Assembly: GCA_023457895.1 (NCBI GenBank)
Contig: JAEXAY010000032.1
Coordinates: 1 to 64,000 of the forward strand
Direction of reading: 5' to 3'
Origin: Pseudomonadota bacterium
GTDB lineage: Bacteria > Pseudomonadota > Alphaproteobacteria > Sphingomonadales > Sphingomonadaceae
Length of the DNA stretch: 64,000 nt
Shown: piece by piece, positions 26,744 through 34,866 of the stretch
Position numbering within the stretch: the first letter of the stretch is position 1
Layout: each line of letters begins with the position of its first letter
Position numbers and translations under genes: made by a program
Notes under the pieces: generated by a model
What the model saw: the letters and a program-made list of their open reading frames with translations, nothing else
Told to the model about the DNA's origin: nothing
Databases searched by the model: none

Positions 26744-28183
26744 GTGGCCAACGGGACCATCCTGACACTCGGACTCTATTTCGCGCTGATGCTGGCGATC
26801 GGTGTCTATGCATGGCGCAAGTCGACCGCCGATGCCGATGATTATATGCTCGGCGGGCGGCAGGTTGGCCCGGCGGTAACCGCGCTGGCGGCAGGCGCGG
26901 CGGACATGTCCGGCTGGCTCATGATGGGTCTCCCCGGCGCGCTCTATGCGACAGGTCTTGCCGAAAGCTGGATCGCCATCGGCCTGTTTATCGGCGCACT
27001 CCTCAACTGGATCATCGTCGCACCGCGGCTGCGCGAGCAGACCGTGAGTGTCGGCGATGCGCTGACCATCCCCGAGTTTCTCGGCAAGAAGTTCCGCGAT
27101 CACAGCAATGTCCTGCGGCTGGTGTCGAGTGCCGTCATCATCCTCTTCTTCACCCTCTATTCCTCCTCCGGACTCGTCGCCGGCGGCAAGCTGTTCCAGA
27201 GCGCGTTCGGTGCGGACTACACCACCGGCTTGTGGATCACCGCGGGCGTCGTCGTCGCCTATGTGGTGATGGGCGGCTTTCTCGCGGTCAGCCTCACCGA
27301 TTTCGTCCAGGGCACGATCATGGTCATGGCGCTCGTGGGCGTGCCTTTGGTCGCCTATGGCACGCTTGGTTCCGGTCAGAGCCTCACCCAAACGCTCAAC
27401 GCGATTGATCCCAATCTCCTGTCCTTCACCCAAGGGACCACTGCGCTTGGCATTATCTCCGCCGCGGCCTGGGGTCTTGGCTATTTCGGACAACCCCACA
27501 TCATCGTGCGCTTCATGGGGATCAAGTCGGTCGCGGACATCCCGACCGCGCGCAACATCGGCATGGCGTGGATGGCCTTCTGCATGATCGGCGCGCTTGC
27601 CATCGGTCTGGTCGGCCGGGCCTGGACCACCGCCAACGGCATGACCCTCGCCGATCCGGAGACGATATTCGTCGAAATGGCGAAGACATTGCTCTCCCCT
27701 GCCCTCTATGGTTTTGTCCTCGCTGCTATCCTTGCGGCGGTGATGAGCACCATTTCCGCGCAGCTGCTGGTGACGTCGTCGAGCCTGACCGAGGATGTCT
27801 ATCGGCTATTCCTCAACAAGCAGGCGAGCGAGAAGCAGGTCGTCATGATCGGCCGCATCTGCGTGGTGCTCGTTGCCCTCGTCGCGCTCGTGCTCGCCTG
27901 GAACCCCGAAAACAGCGTGCTCGGGCTCGTCGCCAATGCCTGGGCAGGCTTTGGCGCCGCCTTCGGTCCCGTTATCATCCTCGCTCTTACCTGGCCGCGC
28001 ATGACCCGTAACGGCGCGCTGGCCGGGATGGTGGTGGGCGCCCTCACCGTCCTCATCTGGACCCGGCTTGGCTGGAGCAGCGCACTCTACGAGATTGTCC
28101 CGGGCTTCCTCGCGGCATGGATCGCGGTGGTGGGAGTGAGCCTGGCGGGCCGTACAGACCTTAACCAGCACAAGGAAAAATGA
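26744..28183 (+). CDS. putP: Sodium/proline symporter of the SSS family (PutP-like)
   Basis: 479 aa inner-membrane protein with about 12-13 predicted helices. The SSS/PutP signature GGRQVGPAVTALAAGAADMS (about residues 36-55) and GLPGALYATGLAE follow the first helix, and FGQPHIIVRFMGIKS is typical of PutP. It would import proline, or a similar solute, with Na+. GTG start at 26744 behind GGGGAGAG. The stop overlaps the next small membrane gene by 4 bp. Confidence 0.9.
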   Translation: MANGTILTLGLYFALMLAIGVYAWRKSTADADDYMLGGRQVGPAVTALAAGAADMSGWLMMGLPGALYATGLAESWIAIGLFIGALLNWIIVAPRLREQTVSVGDALTIPEFLGKKFRDHSNVLRLVSSAVIILFFTLYSSSGLVAGGKLFQSAFGADYTTGLWITAGVVVAYVVMGGFLAVSLTDFVQGTIMVMALVGVPLVAYGTLGSGQSLTQTLNAIDPNLLSFTQGTTALGIISAAAWGLGYFGQPHIIVRFMGIKSVADIPTARNIGMAWMAFCMIGALAIGLVGRAWTTANGMTLADPETIFVEMAKTLLSPALYGFVLAAILAAVMSTISAQLLVTSSSLTEDVYRLFLNKQASEKQVVMIGRICVVLVALVALVLAWNPENSVLGLVANAWAGFGAAFGPVIILALTWPRMTRNGALAGMVVGALTVLIWTRLGWSSALYEIVPGFLAAWIAVVGVSLAGRTDLNQHKEK

Positions 28184-28752
28184 CGATGAACAAACAGGTA
28201 CAATTTATCGTTCTGATAGTCGCCGCGCTGGTAGGGGCGATCCTCGGCTATTCTATCATGTCTTCTGCACCAGCGTCGCTGTCGCTACCTTTGATAGCAA
28301 TATTCATCCTTCTGTTCGCCGGGATCATCTGGTGGGCTTTGTCACGCAACGTCAAGGCGGTCCCAGCCTCGGCGGAGGCAAACAACGATGCCAAGCGGCT
28401 CGCCGCGCCCGCCGGTCATGCCCGTATTTACATCTATCGCCAAAAGGCCTTCATGGGAAAGGCGCAGGGCGTCGACGTCGCCATCGAGGGAATAGCCTCC
28501 GCACAGCTTAAAGGGCCCAACTTCGTCATGGCTGATGTAATGCCGGGCAATTATACGCTCACTGGCAACATGGCCTCCGCGCCGAACAAGAAAGGATCCT
28601 TGACGGTGACGGTTGCAGCGGACGAAGTCGCCATTGTCGAGGCTTCGATCCAGGTCGACATGACATCCGGCAAGATCGATCTCAAGCGGGTCGACGAGGC
28701 CGGACGTGATTCCATCCTTTCCGGCCAGCTGATCCAATGGAAAGCCACCTGA
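28180..28752 (+). CDS. Membrane protein with a DUF2846-like C-terminal domain
   Basis: 190 aa. Two hydrophobic helices (about 8-27 and 33-52) are followed by a linker and a beta-rich domain (about 75-190) with RIYIYRQKAFMG, GPNFVMADVMPGNYTLTG and a terminal IQW. The domain resembles DUF2846 (carboxypeptidase-regulatory-like) proteins, usually exported. The start ATG overlaps the putP stop (ATGA), so it is coupled to the symporter, though I know no functional link. Confidence 0.7.
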   Translation: MTMNKQVQFIVLIVAALVGAILGYSIMSSAPASLSLPLIAIFILLFAGIIWWALSRNVKAVPASAEANNDAKRLAAPAGHARIYIYRQKAFMGKAQGVDVAIEGIASAQLKGPNFVMADVMPGNYTLTGNMASAPNKKGSLTVTVAADEVAIVEASIQVDMTSGKIDLKRVDEAGRDSILSGQLIQWKAT

Positions 28753-28813
28753 ACGGCCCGCCAGACCTCGCACCGCGGCGAGCCGATCGGCCCGCCCCTG
28801 AACTGACACCCCG

Positions 28814-30493
28814 CTAGCGCGTCAGCTTCTTGTAAGCGAGACGCGTCGGTCTATCCGCGGCGTCGCCCAAACGGCGGCGCTTGTCTTCCTCATAGGCTTC
28901 GAAATTGCCTTCGAACCATTCGACATGGCTGTCGCCTTCAAAAGCCAGAATGTGCGTCGCCAGACGGTCGAGAAAGAAGCGGTCGTGGCTGATGACCACA
29001 GCGCAGCCGGCGAAGTTTTCAATCGCTTCTTCGAGCGCACCCAGCGTTTCGACGTCAAGGTCGTTGGTCGGTTCGTCGAGCAGCAGCACATTGCCGCCCT
29101 GCTTCAGCATCTTGGCCATGTGGACGCGGTTGCGTTCACCGCCCGACAGCTTGCCGACATTCTTCTGCTGATCCTGGCCCTTGAAGTTGAACGCGCCGAC
29201 ATAAGCGCGCGTCGACATGTCGTGGCCGTTGACCTTCATATAATCGAGCTTGTCCGAGATTTCCTCCCAGACATTGTTCGCCGGATTGAGATGGTCGCGG
29301 CTCTGGTCGACATAGCCCAGATGCACGGTCGAGCCGACATCGACCTCACCCGTATCGGGCGCTTCCTTGCCGGTGATGATCTTGAACAAAGTCGATTTAC
29401 CCGCGCCATTGGGGCCGATGACGCCAACGATGCCGCCCGGCGGCAGCGTGAACGACAGGTCCTCGAACAGCAGCTTGTCGCCATAGGCTTTCGAGATGTT
29501 CTTGACCTCGATGACCTTTCCGCCAAGCCGTTCGGGCACCTGAATGACGATCTGCGCCTTGCCCGGCGTACGGTTGGCCTGGGCTTCGACGAGCTGGTCG
29601 AACTTGGCGATACGCGCCTTGGACTTGGTCTGGCGGCCCTTGGGGCCTTGCCGGATCCATTCGAGCTCGTCCTTGATCGCTTTCTGGCGGCCTGATTCCT
29701 CGCGTTCTTCCTGTTCGAGGCGCTTGGCCTTCTTTTCCAGATAGGTCGAATAATTGCCTTCGTAGGGGAAATATTTGCCGCGATCGAGCTCGAGGATCCA
29801 GTCGACGACATTGTCGAGGAAGTAGCGGTCGTGGGTGATCATCAGCACCGCCCCCGCATATTCCTTGAGATGGTTTTCCAGCCATTCGACGCTTTCGGCA
29901 TCGAGATGGTTGGTCGGTTCGTCGAGCAGCAGGATCGACGGCTTCTGGATGAGCAGGCGGGTGAGCGCGATGCGGCGCTTTTCACCGCCCGACAGATTTT
30001 CCACCGACCAGTCGCCCGGCGGGCAGCGCAGCGCCTCCATGGCGATCTCAAGCTGATTGTCGAGCGTCCAGCCATCGACCGCGTCGATCTTTTCCTGAAG
30101 CTCGCCCATTTCGGTCATCAGCGCGTCGAAATCGGTGTCGTCCTGGGGATCGCCCATCTCCGCCGAAATGGCGTTGAAGCGATCGACCATGTCGGCGACT
30201 TCGCGGGCACCATCCTTGACGTTTTCGAGCACCGTCTTGGTTGGGTCGAGTTCGGGTTCCTGCGGCAGATAGCCGACGGTGATATTTTCACCCGGCCAGG
30301 CTTCGCCGGTGAAATCGGTGTCGATCCCGGCCATAATCTTCATCAGCGTCGACTTACCCGCCCCGTTGGGGCCGACGATGCCAATCTTGGCGCCCTGATA
30401 GAATTGCAGGTTGATGTTGCTGAGCGTCGGCTTTTGCGCGCCGGGGAAGGTCTTGGTGAGATTTTTCATCACATAGGCATATTGCGCGGCCAT
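28814..30493 (-). CDS. ettA: Energy-dependent translational throttle EttA (ABC-F ATPase)
   Basis: 559 aa, two ABC ATPase domains without membrane segments. Walker A GPNGAGKST occurs twice, with signature motifs LSGGEKRRIALTRLL and LSGGERNRVHMAK and Walker B LLLDEPTNHLD and LLLDEPTNDLD. The linker has the conserved ABC-F arm (SKARIAKFDQL). EttA binds the ribosomal E site and gates the first peptide bond according to ATP level. Divergent from the M28 peptidase gene. Confidence 0.95.
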   Translation of the reverse strand: MAAQYAYVMKNLTKTFPGAQKPTLSNINLQFYQGAKIGIVGPNGAGKSTLMKIMAGIDTDFTGEAWPGENITVGYLPQEPELDPTKTVLENVKDGAREVADMVDRFNAISAEMGDPQDDTDFDALMTEMGELQEKIDAVDGWTLDNQLEIAMEALRCPPGDWSVENLSGGEKRRIALTRLLIQKPSILLLDEPTNHLDAESVEWLENHLKEYAGAVLMITHDRYFLDNVVDWILELDRGKYFPYEGNYSTYLEKKAKRLEQEEREESGRQKAIKDELEWIRQGPKGRQTKSKARIAKFDQLVEAQANRTPGKAQIVIQVPERLGGKVIEVKNISKAYGDKLLFEDLSFTLPPGGIVGVIGPNGAGKSTLFKIITGKEAPDTGEVDVGSTVHLGYVDQSRDHLNPANNVWEEISDKLDYMKVNGHDMSTRAYVGAFNFKGQDQQKNVGKLSGGERNRVHMAKMLKQGGNVLLLDEPTNDLDVETLGALEEAIENFAGCAVVISHDRFFLDRLATHILAFEGDSHVEWFEGNFEAYEEDKRRRLGDAADRPTRLAYKKLTR

Positions 30494-30639
30494 GTGGGAA
30501 CTCCGTTATCTGAATGAGCGAGCAACGCGGGCCTTGTCCCTTGCGCTGCTCCGAGGTTTGCCCGCGAGTTAGCCGAGGCATCGGCAATAGGCAAACGGGA
30601 ATTGGCAAAGCCGAATTGCGCCGTTACACCTCCCGTTCC

Positions 30640-32055
30640 ATGACACACACCACCCTTCGCATCGCCCTTCTCCCCCTCCTCCTGTCCGCAACGCCTGCCG
30701 CCGCACAGACCGCCGCGTCGACGGCCGCGGACAATGCCGCACTCAAGGCGCAACCGATGATCGAAAAGGTGCTCGCAACGGACAGCATCGCCTGGGACAT
30801 TGTCGAAGGGCTCACCACCGAAGTCGGGCCGCGCCTGGCGGGCACCGAGGCCGAAGCCCGCGCCCGAACCTGGGCGGTCGCCAAGCTCAAGGCGCTGGGC
30901 TTCAAGAATGTCCGCGCCGAGCCCTATCGCATGCCGGTATGGGTGCGCGGCGAGGAGAAGGCCGAGATACTGGCGCCCTTCCCCCATCGCCTCGCGCTCA
31001 CCGCACTTGGCAACAGCGGCGCGACCCCGGCAAACGGGCTTACCGCCGAGGTCGTCTATTTCCCCGACATGGCGAGCTTCGAGGCGGCCAGCCCCGCGAG
31101 CGTTCAGGGCAAGATCGTGTTTGTCTCCCACAATATGCAGCCGACGCAGGACGGCAGCTCCTATGGCTATCATGGCCGGGTGCGCCGCGTTGCGCCCGCC
31201 CTTGCGGCGAAGATGGGCGCGGCGGGGATCGTGATCCGCTCGATCGGCACCGACTATCACCGCAACCCGCACACCGGCGTGACGAGCTGGCCGGACGGCG
31301 TGACGCCGATCCCGGCTGCTGCCTTGTCGCTCCCCGATGCCGAAAATCTGGAGCGCATCTTCAAGCGCGGCAAGCCGGTATCGATGAACCTCACCCTCAC
31401 CCCGCGCTTTGCCGGCGAGCAGGAATCGGGCAATGTCATCGCCGAAATCCCCGGCTCCGACCCCAAGGCGGGGATTGTTCTCGTTGCCTGTCACCTCGAT
31501 AGCTGGGACCTTGCGACCGGGGCGATCGATGATGCCTCGGGCTGCGGCATCGTCACGGCGGGCGCGCTCCATGCGACCCATATAAACACCAAGCCGAAGC
31601 GGACCATCCGGGTGCTTTGGGCCGGCGCCGAGGAAGTTGGCCTCTTCGGAGCCCGCGCCTATGCGGCAGCGCATGGTGCGGACAACCATGTCGTCGCCGG
31701 GGAATCCGACTTCGGCGCTGGCCGCATCTGGCGTTTTTCGACCGATTATGGCGAAGCCGGAAAGGCGGTCACGGCCCGGCTCGAACGCGCGCTGCAGCCG
31801 CTCGGCATTGCGCGCGGTCCCGACAGGCCGGGCGAAGGCGCGGACATCAGCGGGATCATCGCGCTCGGCAGGACAGCGGGTATCAGCCTTAACCAGGACG
31901 GCACCGACTATTTCAACCTCCACCATACGCGGGACGATACGCTCGACAAGGTCGACCCCGAGGCGCTCAGGCAGAATGTCGCGGCCTGGACCGCTGCGAT
32001 CAACATCCTCGCCAACGCGCCCGAACCGATCGCGCCCGCGCCCAAGCAGCCATGA
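30640..32055 (+). CDS. Exported M28-family zinc aminopeptidase
   Basis: 471 aa. A signal peptide of about 22 residues ends in PAAAQ. A PA-domain-like insert (GKIVFVSHNM onward) is followed by the M28 catalytic domain, with metal ligands visible in HLDSWDLATGAIDDASG, the catalytic Glu in AGAEEVGLFGARAY, a further Asp in ESDFGAG and His in LHHTRDD. It would cleave peptides in the periplasm. The ATG at 30640 starts the signal peptide; the frame is open upstream to 30514. It overlaps the next gene by 4 bp. Confidence 0.87.
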   Translation: MTHTTLRIALLPLLLSATPAAAQTAASTAADNAALKAQPMIEKVLATDSIAWDIVEGLTTEVGPRLAGTEAEARARTWAVAKLKALGFKNVRAEPYRMPVWVRGEEKAEILAPFPHRLALTALGNSGATPANGLTAEVVYFPDMASFEAASPASVQGKIVFVSHNMQPTQDGSSYGYHGRVRRVAPALAAKMGAAGIVIRSIGTDYHRNPHTGVTSWPDGVTPIPAAALSLPDAENLERIFKRGKPVSMNLTLTPRFAGEQESGNVIAEIPGSDPKAGIVLVACHLDSWDLATGAIDDASGCGIVTAGALHATHINTKPKRTIRVLWAGAEEVGLFGARAYAAAHGADNHVVAGESDFGAGRIWRFSTDYGEAGKAVTARLERALQPLGIARGPDRPGEGADISGIIALGRTAGISLNQDGTDYFNLHHTRDDTLDKVDPEALRQNVAAWTAAINILANAPEPIAPAPKQP

Positions 32056-32387
32056 TCAGGGCCGGTCTTGCGGTTCCGGCTCTGCTCGCGCTGACGCTCG
32101 TTGCCTGCACGGGCGGCGGGAAGGCCGAAAAGGCGGGCAATGAGGACCCTGCCGAGGCCGGTGCTGCGGCGATCGAACAAAAGGCCAAGGACACGGTTGA
32201 GGCGCAAATCCGGGAGATCGAGGCGCGCGCAGCGGCGGAAGCGCAGGCGGTCCCTGCATCGTCGGCTGAACCCGGCACGCCGGAAACCGACCCGGTAACG
32301 CAGGATACGAGCGCCGCTCCGTCTTCGAAGCGGGGCTCGTCCAGCGACAAGATGACCCCGCGGCAACCGGACATCCGCCGTCACTAA
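32052..32387 (+). CDS. Small lipoprotein of unknown function
   Basis: 111 aa. The lipobox LVAC puts the lipidated Cys at about 19, and the rest is a charged Ala/Glu-rich helix (about 35-65) and a disordered Ser/Pro end. ATGA overlap with the M28 peptidase suggests cotranscription. I recognise no domain. The long helix could be a coiled coil tethered to the membrane. Confidence 0.6.
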   Translation: MIRAGLAVPALLALTLVACTGGGKAEKAGNEDPAEAGAAAIEQKAKDTVEAQIREIEARAAAEAQAVPASSAEPGTPETDPVTQDTSAAPSSKRGSSSDKMTPRQPDIRRH

Positions 32388-32444
32388 CCCGGCAATGCCG
32401 CCCGCCTGCGGCCCCTTTCGCCCTTCCGCTTACCCGGTTTAAAA

Positions 32445-32494
32445 GTTACAAAAGACACAGGGTGTAGCAGTTTTTGTTCCTGCACCACTGTAAC
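32445..32494. terminator. Imperfect inverted repeat between convergent genes, candidate terminator
   Basis: GTTACA (32445-32450) is matched by TGTAAC (32489-32494). Inside, CAGGGTGTAGCAG pairs imperfectly with CTGCACCACTG around a TTTTTGTTC loop. It lies between the ends of two convergent genes, where a bidirectional terminator or transcription block is plausible, but no clean U-run follows the stem. Confidence 0.4.
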
Positions 32495-32507
32495 CTTTGA
32501 CCGCTTT

Positions 32508-33239
32508 TCAGCGAAAAAGAGCAGCCAGAGAAGCGGGCAGCGGCGCGCCTTGGGCAATCGCTCTTTCCGCCGCAGCAAGATCGCGCTCAAAGGCCTTGAG
32601 CGCGGCATCAACCGCTTCGGCGCCGCCCAGCGCCGCATAGGCCGCGCGAAATTCTTCCGGTACCGGAGCGCCGGGATAATGATGCTGGCGGTTATAGGTA
32701 TCCGGCTTGGCGACCTGCATCAGCCGCATCAGCAGCCGGTTATCATAAACGGTGCGATAGCCGATCAGCCGGCCGCCGCGATAGACCGGGCGCTGTTCGC
32801 CCTCGACCGCGCGCTGATAGGCGAGATCTCGCAGATTTTGCCGGCCCATTTCCTCGGCAATATCCCACGCGCGGGCAAAGCCTTCCGCGCCGCGGCTCTT
32901 GCGCAAGCGATAGGCGGTGACACGGGTTTTACCGACCGCGCGCGCGGCGACGGTAACCTTGCCCGTCAGCGCCAGCACCTTGATAAATTCACGCTGCGCC
33001 GCCTCGCTCCATCCATCGTGCCGGTTCGACCGCCGCGGCACCGGGGTGAAATCGTCGAGTTCGGGGAAGTGATCGTCCGTATCGCAAGGGCCAGCGATCG
33101 GGTCCGCTGATGCAGGTCCGCCGGTACCGCCATGGGCTCGGCCGGAATCGGATTGGGCCGCACCGGTCCGGACCAAATCCGGCGGCGATGCCTCCAGCCG
33201 GTTTGCGGGCGAGGGTGCGGAAGGCGTCGAACGGGTCAT
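32508..33239 (-). CDS. Sphingomonad-type HTH-containing protein of unknown function
   Basis: 243 aa. The first 75 residues are Pro/Ala/Ser-rich and look disordered. From WSEAAQREFIKVLALTGKV onward there is a helix-turn-helix-like part (VTVAARAVGKTRVTAYRLRK) followed by GFARAWDIAEEMGRQNLRDLAYQRAVEGE, PVYRGGRLIGYR and DNRLLMRLMQV. I recognise this layout as a recurrent sphingomonad family that loosely resembles small terminase subunits; no phage genes are nearby, so a chromosomal DNA-binding role is more likely. The start ATG is the first after an AT-rich 5' stretch. Confidence 0.7.
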   Translation of the reverse strand: MTRSTPSAPSPANRLEASPPDLVRTGAAQSDSGRAHGGTGGPASADPIAGPCDTDDHFPELDDFTPVPRRSNRHDGWSEAAQREFIKVLALTGKVTVAARAVGKTRVTAYRLRKSRGAEGFARAWDIAEEMGRQNLRDLAYQRAVEGEQRPVYRGGRLIGYRTVYDNRLLMRLMQVAKPDTYNRQHHYPGAPVPEEFRAAYAALGGAEAVDAALKAFERDLAAAERAIAQGAPLPASLAALFR

Positions 33240-33418
33240 GCGGGCGATCTATAGGAATTTTCCTCATTATGCAAGCAAAAAGAACATTAGTGGAACATGG
33301 CAGCGCACGATGGGCAATAATCCGCATCGTCCCGCACCATTTGGGAGTTGCACTCCCCCGCCGCGCCCGTTAGGAGCCACCCACCAGTTCCGGCGCATCC
33401 GCCGGTGCCCAGCCGTGT

Positions 33419-33495
<77 letters not shown>

Positions 33496-33598
33496 ATTTT
33501 TCGCGTTAAAGAATCGTTCTGGTGACGATTTTAGAGAAAAGTGCCGGAGCGATAGCGCGTGATGCTGCCCGTGGGATAATCCAAATTGCCTTTATAGC

Positions 33599-33618
33599 TC
33601 GTCACCCTGAACTTGTTT
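33599..33618. repeat. Left part of an interrupted family-A palindromic repeat
   Basis: TCGTCACCCTGAACTTGTTT is the first part of a repeat whose continuation (CAGGGTCC and so on) is found at 35810, after the IS. The final nine bases AACTTGTTT (33610-33618) are the direct repeat that reappears at 35801-35809. Confidence 0.85.
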
Positions 33619-33642
33619 GGCGATTATCCCCCTTGCATACGT
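33619..33642 (+). repeat. Left terminal inverted repeat of the IS1595-family element
   Basis: 24 bases, starting GGCGATTATCCCCC and ending CATACGT. They match the reverse complement of 35777-35800 at 22 of 24 positions. Confidence 0.92.
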
Positions 33643-33661
33643 AGAACGTATCGAGTATCTC

Positions 33662-34564
33662 ATGCTCATGAGCATGAAATCGCAAACAATCGCACAGTTT
33701 TTCCGCCAGTTTCCAGATGATGAAGCGTGTCTCACGCATCTATTTAATGTGCGCTTTGGACAGGGCCATGAGTGCCCGTCATGCGGTCGCGCTTCCAACT
33801 GGTATCGCATCAAGGCAGAGCGTGCCTATTCGTGCCAATGGTGCGGTTATCATCTTCACCCCACAGTCGGCACCCCGTTTGAACAAACGCGCACCCCGTT
33901 GCAGCTTTGGTTCTATGCGATCTTCCTGTTTACCACCACCCGCAACGGCGTTGCCGCAAAGGAATTGGAGCGCCAACTAGGCGTCACGTATAAGACGGCA
34001 TGGCGCATGGCTGCGCTTATTCGTCAGCACATGGCGGACGTTGACGGTGACGATCTGCTTGGCAGCGCGGGACAAGTCGTCGAAATTGACGAAACCCTTA
34101 TCGGCGGTTCGGTTACGGGCAAAGGCAGCGGCTATAAGGGCAACAAGAGCGTCGTCGTCGGCATGATGGAACGCGGTGGCGGAGTGGTTACCAAAGTCGT
34201 CACGAGCCGCCATCGTATGCCTATGGAACGCCTAATTCTTGATAATGTGCATCCGGGTTCGACGGTCGCAACGGACGAATTTGGCTCGTATCGCCGCCTC
34301 GATATACTAGGCTTCGATCATGTTACGGTTCGCCACAACAAGCGGCAATTTGCTACCGACAACGGCGGCGGCGTGAACGGGATTGAAGGCTTTTGGTCGC
34401 AATTGAAGCGTTCGATTAACGGCACGCATATCCACGTTTCGGGCAAGCATCTGTGGGCCTATGCTAAGGAAGCTGAATATCGCTTCAATCGTCGTCATTG
34501 CCCCCAGACGATGCTTTCCGAGCTTCTTTCGACTTTCCAGCCATTGAAGCCAAAGTGCGATTGA
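33662..34564 (+). CDS. IS1595-family (ISXO2-like) transposase
   Basis: About 300 aa. An N-terminal zinc ribbon (CPSCGR, then CQWCGYH) precedes a helix-turn-helix-like part (TRNGVAAKELERQLGVTYKTA) and the catalytic domain: first Asp in VEIDETLIGG, second in TDEFGSY, and the Glu-containing helix GIEGFWSQLKRSI. All catalytic motifs look intact. The frame is open back to 33617, outside the left terminal repeat, so the start must be inside: ATG 33662, 33668 or 33674. Its last 80 bases are overlapped by a short ORF on the other strand. Confidence 0.93.
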   Translation: MLMSMKSQTIAQFFRQFPDDEACLTHLFNVRFGQGHECPSCGRASNWYRIKAERAYSCQWCGYHLHPTVGTPFEQTRTPLQLWFYAIFLFTTTRNGVAAKELERQLGVTYKTAWRMAALIRQHMADVDGDDLLGSAGQVVEIDETLIGGSVTGKGSGYKGNKSVVVGMMERGGGVVTKVVTSRHRMPMERLILDNVHPGSTVATDEFGSYRRLDILGFDHVTVRHNKRQFATDNGGGVNGIEGFWSQLKRSINGTHIHVSGKHLWAYAKEAEYRFNRRHCPQTMLSELLSTFQPLKPKCD

Positions 34565-34655
34565 AGGCGGCGGGGTCGCCTTTTGGGTCCGTTTTGTGTT
34601 CTGCGATGAACTGCTTCAGCTTACCGTCAGTCAGAGCTTGCTTTAACGTCGTCAT
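34485..34655 (-). CDS. 56-aa charged ORF antisense to the transposase 3' end
   Basis: Starts at ATG 34655 with MTTLKQALTDGKLKQFIAEH, continues through DPKGDPAAFNRTLASMAGK and ends with GGNDDD and TGA. It covers the 90 bases after the transposase gene and its last 80 bases. The charged, helical composition and tidy ATG-to-stop frame look like a real protein, and I have an impression of similar short proteins beside IS1595 transposases, but this is from memory. No clear ribosome-binding site. Confidence 0.45.
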   Translation of the reverse strand: MTTLKQALTDGKLKQFIAEHKTDPKGDPAAFNRTLASMAGKSKEARKASSGGNDDD

Positions 34656-34683
34656 GATGCGATTCTAGCATAAGGAAATGCAA

Positions 34684-34866
34684 ATGTCTCGCCACAGGAA
34701 TGAAAGGAATCGGGTGGCCCGCAATTGGGCCAATATTGCGCTGTTGCCAGCAACGGTGTTGTGTCTCGTTGCGTTTTGGAAGCTAGCCCCCGGCGCAACG
34801 TTCGTAATTGCGGTTGTAGCGCTGATTGCGATGATCGTTTCTTTTTGGGTGGCAGGCAAAGACTAG
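34684..34866 (+). CDS. Small predicted membrane protein in the IS element
   Basis: 60 aa. A basic N-terminus (MSRHRNERNRVARN) is followed by two hydrophobic helices (about 15-30 and 35-53) and the end WVAGKD. ATG 34684 is preferred because AAGGA is correctly spaced; ATG 34678 is too close to it. The stop overlaps the stop of the 287-aa gene on the other strand (34863-34866). No function recognised. Confidence 0.45.
   Translation: MSRHRNERNRVARNWANIALLPATVLCLVAFWKLAPGATFVIAVVALIAMIVSFWVAGKD

Noticed and set aside
25946..27499. Upstream extension of the lipA frame, making an 826-codon frame
   Set aside because: The family start and ATG are at 25945; the extension runs antisense through the carbonic anhydrase and putP genes.
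30469..31926. 485-codon open frame opposite the M28 peptidase
   Set aside because: Composition is typical of a shadow; the sense gene has a signal peptide and zinc-site motifs.
32508..33239. Phage terminase small subunit
   Set aside because: Loose resemblance only; no large terminase, portal, integrase or attachment site nearby.
34665..34859. 64-codon minus-strand frame opposite the small IS membrane ORF
   Set aside because: The plus-strand reading has a spaced ribosome-binding site and a tidy two-helix membrane profile; the antisense product has neither.
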